Source of the DNA: Dietzia natronolimnaea
GTDB taxonomy: Bacteria; Actinomycetota; Actinomycetes; Mycobacteriales; Mycobacteriaceae
Direction: 5' to 3'
Assembly (NCBI RefSeq): GCF_002289575.1
Contig: NZ_NTGA01000014.1
Span: 1-64,000 of the forward strand
Length of the DNA stretch: 64,000 nucleotides
Shown here: positions 58,661 through 64,000 of the stretch, piece after piece
Position numbering within the stretch: position 1 is the stretch's first letter
Layout of the letters: every line of letters starts with the position of its first letter
Position numbers and translations under genes: made by a program
The notes under the pieces: model-generated
What the model was told of the DNA's origin: nothing
Seen by the model: only the letters and a program-made list of their open reading frames with translations
The model's database searches: none

Positions 58661-58678
58661 ATAGACAGACCGGTCTAT
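58661..58678. promoter_or_regulatory. TetR-type palindromic operator, copy 2
   Basis: Identical over 18 bases to the site at 3991-4008; 157 bp before the korA start. Confidence 0.65.
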
Positions 58679-58707
58679 GGTGAACGCAAGCGGGAACCAC
58701 ACCGAAC

Positions 58708-58721
58708 TGGAACGTGTTACT
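58708..58721. promoter_or_regulatory. KstR-like box before korA
   Basis: TGGAACGTGTTACT fits the TnnAACnnGTTnnA pattern at all but the last base; the flanks (AACTGG, CTGTT) also resemble KstR boxes. A possible -10, TACTGT, overlaps it at 58718-58723. Confidence 0.45.
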
Positions 58722-58834
58722 GTTTTTCAATTCCGTCGGGGCGGCGAGTCGTGCCCGAACCGGCGTACCGTCGGTGGCCGTACGGGAGTCATGAGCAGCC
58801 CCGATCATCTCAAAGACAACGGAGGTCAGCACCG

Positions 58835-60835
58835 GTGGGCAATGCGTCCAAGACCAAGCTGGACAAGGTGGTCATCCGCATCGCGGGCGACTCCGGTGAC
58901 GGCATGCAGCTCGCCGGTGACCAGTTCACCTCGGAGGCGGCGGCCTTCGGCAACGACCTGGCGACCCAGCCCAACTACCCGGCCGAGATCCGCGCCCCCC
59001 AGGGCACGATCCACGGGGTGTCGAGCTTCCAGATCCAGATCGCGGACTACGACATCCTCACCGCCGGGGACCGCCCCGACGTGTTGGTGGCGATGAACCC
59101 GGCCGCGCTCAAGGCGAACATCGACGACCTGCCCTCCGGTGGCATCCTCATCGTCAACTCCGATGAGTTCACGAAGCGCAACCTCACCAAGGTCGGCTAC
59201 GAGTCCAACCCGCTCGGCTCCCCCGCCTTCGAGGCGTTCCAGGTGCACGAGGTGGCCATGGGCACGCTGACCATCGGTGCGGTCGAGTCCGTGGACGTCG
59301 GAAAGAAGGACGCCGAGCGTTGTAAGAACATGTTCGCGCTCGGCCTCCTCACGTGGATGTACGGCCGCACGGTCGACTCGATCGAGACCTTCCTCGGGGA
59401 CAAGTTCAAGAAGAAGCCGACGATCCTGCAGGCCAACCTGCTGGCGTTGCGGGCGGGCTGGAACTACGGCGAGACCACCGAGGCGTTCGCCTCCGAGTAC
59501 GAAATCCAGCCGGCCCAGCTCCCGAAGGGCCGCTACCGCCAGATCACCGGTAACACGGCGATGGCCTACGGCCTGGTCACCGCGGGCAAGTCGGCGGACA
59601 TGCCGGTCTTCCTGGGCACCTACCCCATCACGCCGGCCTCGGACATCCTGCACGAGCTGAGCAAGCTCAAGCAGTTCGACGTGACCACCTTCCAGGCGGA
59701 GGACGAGATCGCCGGAATCGGTGCCGCCCTCGGTGCGTCCTACGGCGGGGCGCTGGGGGTCACCTCGACCTCCGGCCCCGGTCTGGCGCTCAAGTCCGAG
59801 GCCATCGGCCTGGCTGTGATGACCGAGCTGCCGCTGGTGATCATCGACGTCCAGCGCGGCGGACCCTCGACCGGGCTGCCCACCAAGACCGAGCAGTCGG
59901 ACCTGCTGCAGGCGCTGTTCGGCCGCAACGGCGAGTCTCCCGTCGCGGTGATCGCCCCGCAGTCGCCCTCGGACTGCTTCGAGATCGCCCGCGAGGCGGC
60001 GCGGATCGCGGTCACCTACCGCACCCCCGTCATCGTGCTGTCGGACGGCGCGATCGCCAACGGCTCCGAGCCGTGGCTGCTGCCCGAGGTGGCCGCCCTG
60101 CCGGCCATCGAGAAGAACCTCGCCACCGCGCCCGCGACCGGCGCCGACGGTGACACCGAGGCCGCCGGCGACTACCTGCCGTACGCCCGCGACCCGGAGA
60201 CGCTCGCGCGCGACTGGGCGATCCCGGGCGAGGCGGGTCTCGAGCACCGCATCGGCGGTCTGGAGAAGGCCAACGGCACCGGCAACATCTCCTACACGGC
60301 GGAGAACCACGACCTCATGACCCGCACCCGGGCCCTGCGGATCGCGCTCATCGACGTGCCCGACCTCGAGGTCGACGACCCGTCCGGCGAGGCCGAGGTC
60401 CTGGTGGTCGGCTGGGGATCGTCCTACGGCCCCATCGGTGAGGCGGTCCGTCGCGCCCGCGCCAACGGCCACCGCGTGGCCCGTGCGCACGTCCGGCACC
60501 TCAACCCGCTGCCGGACAACATCGGCGAGGTGCTGGCCAGGTACCACCGGGTGCTCGTCCCGGAGATGAACCTGGGGCAGCTCGCGATGCTGCTCAAGGC
60601 CCGCTTCCCGGCGCAGATCCAGCCCATCACCAAGGTGCACGGCATGGCGTTCTCGGCCGAGGAACTTCAAACCGCCATCGAGGCGGAGTTCGCCGGTCGG
60701 CTCACCCACACCGAGCACGACAAGTACCGGCTGGCGCTCGACGGGGTCATCACCACGACCGGCGAGCCCGCCGCGCGTCACCGGCGGATCGGCCACACCG
60801 CCACCGGCACCACCACCGCCAACCGAACCCGCTGA
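58835..60835 (+). CDS. korA: 2-oxoglutarate:ferredoxin oxidoreductase, alpha subunit
   Basis: 666 residues. N-terminal gamma-type domain (VVIRIAGDSGDGMQLAGDQFTSEAA) fused to the alpha domain (TGNTAMAYGLVTAGKSADM, TYPITPASDILHELS). Decarboxylates 2-oxoglutarate to succinyl-CoA with ferredoxin as acceptor, as KorAB of M. tuberculosis. Start GTG 58835 has GGAGG nine bases upstream. Two operator candidates lie in its leader. Confidence 0.92.
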   Translation: MGNASKTKLDKVVIRIAGDSGDGMQLAGDQFTSEAAAFGNDLATQPNYPAEIRAPQGTIHGVSSFQIQIADYDILTAGDRPDVLVAMNPAALKANIDDLPSGGILIVNSDEFTKRNLTKVGYESNPLGSPAFEAFQVHEVAMGTLTIGAVESVDVGKKDAERCKNMFALGLLTWMYGRTVDSIETFLGDKFKKKPTILQANLLALRAGWNYGETTEAFASEYEIQPAQLPKGRYRQITGNTAMAYGLVTAGKSADMPVFLGTYPITPASDILHELSKLKQFDVTTFQAEDEIAGIGAALGASYGGALGVTSTSGPGLALKSEAIGLAVMTELPLVIIDVQRGGPSTGLPTKTEQSDLLQALFGRNGESPVAVIAPQSPSDCFEIAREAARIAVTYRTPVIVLSDGAIANGSEPWLLPEVAALPAIEKNLATAPATGADGDTEAAGDYLPYARDPETLARDWAIPGEAGLEHRIGGLEKANGTGNISYTAENHDLMTRTRALRIALIDVPDLEVDDPSGEAEVLVVGWGSSYGPIGEAVRRARANGHRVARAHVRHLNPLPDNIGEVLARYHRVLVPEMNLGQLAMLLKARFPAQIQPITKVHGMAFSAEELQTAIEAEFAGRLTHTEHDKYRLALDGVITTTGEPAARHRRIGHTATGTTTANRTR

Positions 60836-60859
60836 CCCGCGAGCGAGGAGAGGATTTCC

Positions 60860-61930
60860 ATGACCACCACCGAAACCGGACTCGTCGGCAGCCCGCTGCC
60901 CCTGGACGCGTTGGCCTCCGTACCCAAGAGCGACGCCCCGCAGAAGCCCAAGGACTACACCTCGGACCAGGAGGTGAGGTGGTGCCCCGGGTGTGGTGAC
61001 TACGTCATCCTGGCCACCATCCGCGCCCTGCTGCCCAAGCTCGGACTCAAGCGGGAGAACATCACGTTCATCTCCGGGATCGGCTGCTCCAGCCGCTTCC
61101 CGTACTACCTCGAGACCTACGGCATGCACTCGATCCACGGGCGCGCCCCGGCGATCGCCACCGGCCTGGCCACCGCCCGCCCCGACCAGTCGGTGTGGGT
61201 GGTCACCGGTGACGGTGACGCCATGTCGATCGGCGGCAACCACCTGATCCACACCCTGCGCCGCAACGTCAACCTCAACATCCTGATGTTCAACAACCGG
61301 ATCTACGGGCTGACCAAGGGCCAGTACTCGCCCACCTCGGAGGCGGGCAAGGTCACCAAGTCCAGCCCCATGGGTTCGTTGGACCACCCGTTCAACCCGC
61401 TGTCCCTGGTGCTCGGCGCCCAGGCGAGCTTCGTGGCCCGCGCCCTGGACTCGGACCGCAAGGGCCTGACCGAGGTCCTCGACGCCGCCGCCCGTCACCG
61501 CGGCACCAGTTTCGTGGAGATCCTGCAGGACTGCCCGATCTTCAACGACGGCTCGTTCGACCTGTTGCGCAAGGAGGACGCCGGCAACCACCTCATCGGA
61601 GTCCGCCACGGCGAGAAGATCATCTTCGGCGACGAGGGCCAGCACTGCGTGGTCCGCTCCGGGTTCTCGCTCAAGGTCGCGGCGACCGCCGAGGTCGACG
61701 AGGCCGACATCATCGTCCACGACGCCCATGCCGAGGACCCCTCCTACGCGCACGCGCTGGCGAACCTGTCCAGCCAGGATCTCGAGTACACCGTCACCGG
61801 GATCATCCGGCAGGTCCAGCGCGAGACCTACGACGACCAGGCCCGTGCCCAGGTCGCCGCCGCCAAGGAGACCGCACCGTCGGACCTCCAGGCCCTGCTC
61901 GACGGCAGCAACACCTGGACCGTGGGCTAA
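60860..61930 (+). CDS. korB: 2-oxoglutarate:ferredoxin oxidoreductase, beta subunit
   Basis: 356 residues. Binds thiamine diphosphate (VVTGDGDAMSIGGNHLIH) and, through WCPGCGDY and later cysteines, an iron-sulfur cluster. GAGGAGAGG precedes ATG. Twenty-four bp after korA, hence one transcript. Links the TCA cycle to low-potential electron transfer and lets cells oxidise acetyl-CoA from lipids when the NAD-linked enzyme is limiting. Confidence 0.93.
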   Translation: MTTTETGLVGSPLPLDALASVPKSDAPQKPKDYTSDQEVRWCPGCGDYVILATIRALLPKLGLKRENITFISGIGCSSRFPYYLETYGMHSIHGRAPAIATGLATARPDQSVWVVTGDGDAMSIGGNHLIHTLRRNVNLNILMFNNRIYGLTKGQYSPTSEAGKVTKSSPMGSLDHPFNPLSLVLGAQASFVARALDSDRKGLTEVLDAAARHRGTSFVEILQDCPIFNDGSFDLLRKEDAGNHLIGVRHGEKIIFGDEGQHCVVRSGFSLKVAATAEVDEADIIVHDAHAEDPSYAHALANLSSQDLEYTVTGIIRQVQRETYDDQARAQVAAAKETAPSDLQALLDGSNTWTVG

Positions 61931-62004
61931 CACGTGGGCTGACGGGCCCCTGCGGCGAACCGACTGTCCCCGGGGGGCGGTCACCGCATGGATCTGCGAT
62001 CCAC

Positions 62005-62790
62005 TCAGATCCTCGTGGTGGCCGTCCCCGCGATTCTTCCCCGGGCGTCCCAGGTGCGCTCGACCACGTCGGCCGTTCCGTGCTCGTCGATCCGCACCGC
62101 CGTCGTCGACCGGGTCCCGTACCACCGGCCGATCCGGACGAACCGCGACGACAGACGCCACTCGTGCCAGAGCGGGACCCCCGTGCGCGGCAGGTGCCGG
62201 AGCGGCGCCTTGCTCCGGTCGGCGAGCAGGTCCAGTAGCGGGCCCGACCAGTCCTGACCCGTGAGTGCCTCGGTCCCCATCAGTGCCGTGACGTCGCGCA
62301 CCGCACCGACGACCTTGGGCCACGGGGTGTCCAGCGCCGCGTTGGACAGCCCGTGGACCCCGGTACCCAACTGGATCGGCCCCCGACCTGAGCGGTTGGA
62401 GGCCCACCACATCTCGTCGAGGTCGCCGGCCAGGAGGTTGACCGGCCCGTATCGGCCCAGATCGTCGACGATGTGCCGGGCGAACCCGGTCACGGGGACC
62501 GGTCCGGTGAGCGCGTCGACCGGAAGCTCACCCCGGGATGCGGTCGCCGGGCGCTCGCGGCCACCCTCCCGGACGTTGGTGACCGCCGCCAGCCGCGCCC
62601 CGGTGGCCAGCGAGAGCCACGTCCCGCCGGCCGTGACGTCGCGGCCCGCGAGGATGCCGCCGACCCCTTCCCTGTCGGGGGTCCACTCGTGCAGGGGTTC
62701 GGTGGGGCGGTCGTGGACCTCGTCCCGATTGGCCACCAGCACCAGCGGGTACCGGGGGTGGACCCGGTGGGCGATGACGAGCATGCACAT
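62005..62790 (-). CDS. NRDE-family protein (TANGO2-like)
   Basis: 261 residues. Starts MCMLVIAH with Cys2 as the expected N-terminal nucleophile, and has the family motif ANRDEVHDRP near 20, then GGTWLSLAT and NLLAGDLDEMWWASNRSG. Function of bacterial members is poorly known; eukaryotic TANGO2 is linked with haem or lipid handling. ATG 62790 is fixed by the invariant MC start. Confidence 0.88.
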   Translation of the reverse strand: MCMLVIAHRVHPRYPLVLVANRDEVHDRPTEPLHEWTPDREGVGGILAGRDVTAGGTWLSLATGARLAAVTNVREGGRERPATASRGELPVDALTGPVPVTGFARHIVDDLGRYGPVNLLAGDLDEMWWASNRSGRGPIQLGTGVHGLSNAALDTPWPKVVGAVRDVTALMGTEALTGQDWSGPLLDLLADRSKAPLRHLPRTGVPLWHEWRLSSRFVRIGRWYGTRSTTAVRIDEHGTADVVERTWDARGRIAGTATTRI

Positions 62791-62855
62791 GGCATCGAAC
62801 ACTTCACCACCGGATTTCCGGATGCAACACCGGGGCCCCGCTTCCGACTCGAGGG

Positions 62856-63443
62856 TCAGCGGGGCCAGGCCCCCGGCGGCACCCCGGGGGGCGCGGCGCC
62901 GAGGGTCTGGGCCAGCCTGGCGCGGGCGCGGGCCGTCCCGAGCCGCAGCAGGGGCCCGTCGCCCCGGGGGCCGACGTAGGTGGCGCGGATCCCGGCCCTG
63001 GCCAGCGCTTCCGCGAGTGCGGCCCGCCGAGGGGCGTGATGCTCCACCCCGGGGTCGAGTCCCATGTCGATCGCGCCGGCAGCGGTGATGCGGCCGGCGG
63101 TGAGGAACCAGACCCGCAGCGCTCCCGCCGACGGGGTCCACCCCTCGGGCACCGCGGTCACGGCACCCCGCCGCCAGCGTCGCACCACCGGGACGAGGAC
63201 CGCGGTCCGCGCGGTCGACACGGTGCACCGGCCGTCCGTGCCCGCCGCCGAGCGGACGGGGTCGAGTCCGGCCTCCGTGAGTAACGCGACGAGGGCGTCC
63301 GCGCGCCACGCTGCGTCGAGCGCCACGGAGACCTGCGCGAGGGCCCCCGCGAGGGTGGATTGGCCACGGGCGGCGAGCGCGCCCTCGAGGTCGGTCGGCT
63401 CGGGGACGTGCTCGTCGGCGGCGAAGAACGACAGCTGCGTCAC
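62856..63443 (-). CDS. Conserved actinobacterial protein between topA and cspA
   Basis: 195 residues from GTG 63443 (VTQLSFFAADE). Counterpart in position and size of M. tuberculosis Rv3647c. Alpha/beta mix, rich in Ala and Arg (LVALLTEAGLDPVRS, RVWFLTAGRITAAGAI); no known domain. A -10 TAGGCT ends seven bases before the GTG. Confidence 0.78.
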   Translation of the reverse strand: MTQLSFFAADEHVPEPTDLEGALAARGQSTLAGALAQVSVALDAAWRADALVALLTEAGLDPVRSAAGTDGRCTVSTARTAVLVPVVRRWRRGAVTAVPEGWTPSAGALRVWFLTAGRITAAGAIDMGLDPGVEHHAPRRAALAEALARAGIRATYVGPRGDGPLLRLGTARARARLAQTLGAAPPGVPPGAWPR

Positions 63444-63450
63444 GGGCCCG

Positions 63451-63456
63451 AGCCTA
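63451..63456 (-). promoter_or_regulatory. -10 element TAGGCT, leaderless
   Basis: On the minus strand TAGGCT, seven bases before GTG 63443. Confidence 0.5.
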
Positions 63457-63478
63457 CGGCCGGCCCCCGACACGCGGC

Positions 63479-63510
63479 GAGGCCCCCGACGCGCGTGCGG
63501 CGGGGGCCTC
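63479..63510 (-). terminator. Hairpin after cspA
   Basis: Arms GAGGCCCCCG (63479-63488) and CGGGGGCCTC (63501-63510) pair fully; 23 bp beyond the cspA stop codon. Confidence 0.7.
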
Positions 63511-63532
63511 GTCGATCAGGGACGGTGGCGCC

Positions 63533-63736
63533 TCAGATGGCGCGGACCTCCTGGGCCTGCGGGCCCTTCTGGCCCTCGCCGAGTTCGAACTCGACGCGCT
63601 GGTTCTCCTCGAGCGTCTTGAAGCCCGTGCCCTCGATGGAGGAGTAGTGGACGAAGAGGTCGGCGGAGCCGTCCTCCGGGGCGATGAACCCGTAGCCCTT
63701 CTCCGCGTTGAACCACTTGACGGTGCCCTGTGCCAT
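63533..63736 (-). CDS. cspA: Cold-shock protein
   Basis: 67 residues, one S1-like cold-shock domain with RNP1 KGYGFIA and RNP2 DLFVHYSSI; an RNA chaperone. AAAGGAA precedes ATG 63736. The leader to the start is long (over 100 nt to a plausible TACTTAT promoter near 63850) with self-complementary GC blocks, consistent with cold-dependent mRNA folding. Equivalent to Rv3648c. Confidence 0.96.
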   Translation of the reverse strand: MAQGTVKWFNAEKGYGFIAPEDGSADLFVHYSSIEGTGFKTLEENQRVEFELGEGQKGPQAQEVRAI

Positions 63737-63915
63737 GGTGATGCGTTCCTTTTCCGTACTGCCTGGTGCGACCCCCGGGACGTCCACGTGGGTCGGGTAG
63801 ACCCATCGCCCGTGAGGAGCCCGCGGGCGATAGCGACGACCGCGATAAGTACACCACGAGACCCGGCCCGGGTGAACTGGTCGCCGCCGGGTCCTCACCC
63901 GGCCGGGTCGCCCTC

Positions 63916-63921
63916 TACCGT
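63916..63921 (+). promoter_or_regulatory. -10 element TACCGT of the rightmost gene, leaderless
   Basis: Six bases before GTG 63928. Confidence 0.5.
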
Positions 63922-63927
63922 CGAGGG

Positions 63928-64000
63928 GTGACGACGTACGGACGCGAACTCCTGGGCCACCTGCTCGAGCACCTGCCGTCCGGGCCGTCACCAGTCACCC
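63928..64000 (+). CDS. Start of a gene cut by the window, probably DEAD/DEAH helicase
   Basis: Only 24 codons are visible ([17 protein letters not shown]...). In M. tuberculosis a helicase (Rv3649) is divergent from cspA at this place, and a leaderless GTG with TACCGT fits. The identity rests on gene order only. Confidence 0.5.
   Translation, partial: MTTYGRELLGHLLEHLPSGPSPVT

Larger units (their letters stand above)
58281..58834. other. Regulatory region between topA and korA
   Basis: 554 bp without a gene. Contains the palindrome TATGAGAATTCATA (58368-58381) before topA, an AT-rich TTATATAT patch near 58555, the TetR-type operator, and a KstR-like box. Several regulators seem to meet here. 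Confidence 0.6.

Noticed and set aside
58826-62410. About 1200-codon open frame antisense to korAB
   Set aside because: Shadow of korA and korB; no domain and no promoter.

Overview
The window reads as a chromosomal segment of a high-G+C actinobacterium of the order Mycobacteriales. Gene order follows the stretch I know from Mycobacterium tuberculosis as roughly Rv3600c to Rv3649: coaX, panD, panC, a DUF2520 gene, folK, folB, folP, folE and ftsH, then hpt, tilS, dac and ppa, then the galactosamine/arabinogalactan genes with galE, then holB, an adenylate cyclase, topA and cspA. Cell-wall genes of the arabinogalactan type and GTG/ATGA start-stop overlaps fit this order. A Dietzia-like genus is my guess; nothing in the window proves it.

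Layout. 0.2-5.6 kb is accessory: a Tat-exported CHAP protein with near-identical 198-bp repeats, a glutaminase, a cysteine-less rhodanese-like protein behind a repressor-type promoter, a DODA-type dioxygenase and a TMEM175-like protein. 5.7-15.5 kb is one long minus-strand operon for folate and pantothenate/CoA, headed by ftsH. 15.7-18.9 kb holds an amidase, an ECF sigma factor with SnoaL tail, its likely target DUF1059 gene, and a 56-residue porin-like ORF. 19-26.7 kb carries an acyl-CoA ligase, hpt-tilS-dac, ppa, a dienoyl-CoA isomerase-like protein, PspC and an SDR. 26.8-30.7 kb is a Pls/PosA-type NRPS-like enzyme. 30.8-31.7 kb is a small regulator/membrane-protein pair behind its own operator. 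31.8-46.8 kb is a cell-envelope block: M1 peptidase, flippase-like protein, AftA-like arabinosyltransferase, GT2 enzymes, the PpgS/DUF2304 pair with two coupled unknown genes, GalE and two large membrane proteins. 46.9-52 kb has a secreted HNH nuclease, a Gly-rich repeat protein, a two-gene acyl-CoA dehydrogenase, a crotonase and tRNA-Thr. 52.2-64 kb has holB, adenylate cyclase, topA, korAB, an NRDE protein, an Rv3647c-like gene, cspA and the first codons of a gene placed like the Rv3649 helicase.

Regulatory reading. Two identical 18-bp TetR-type palindromes lie in the rhodanese promoter and upstream of korAB. Two KstR-like boxes (AACnnGTT core) lie before the SDR gene and before korA. An ECF41-type promoter precedes the DUF1059 gene. 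At least six genes show a TANNNT hexamer 6-7 nt before the start codon, which points to leaderless mRNAs. No transposase, integrase, CRISPR array or rRNA was seen.
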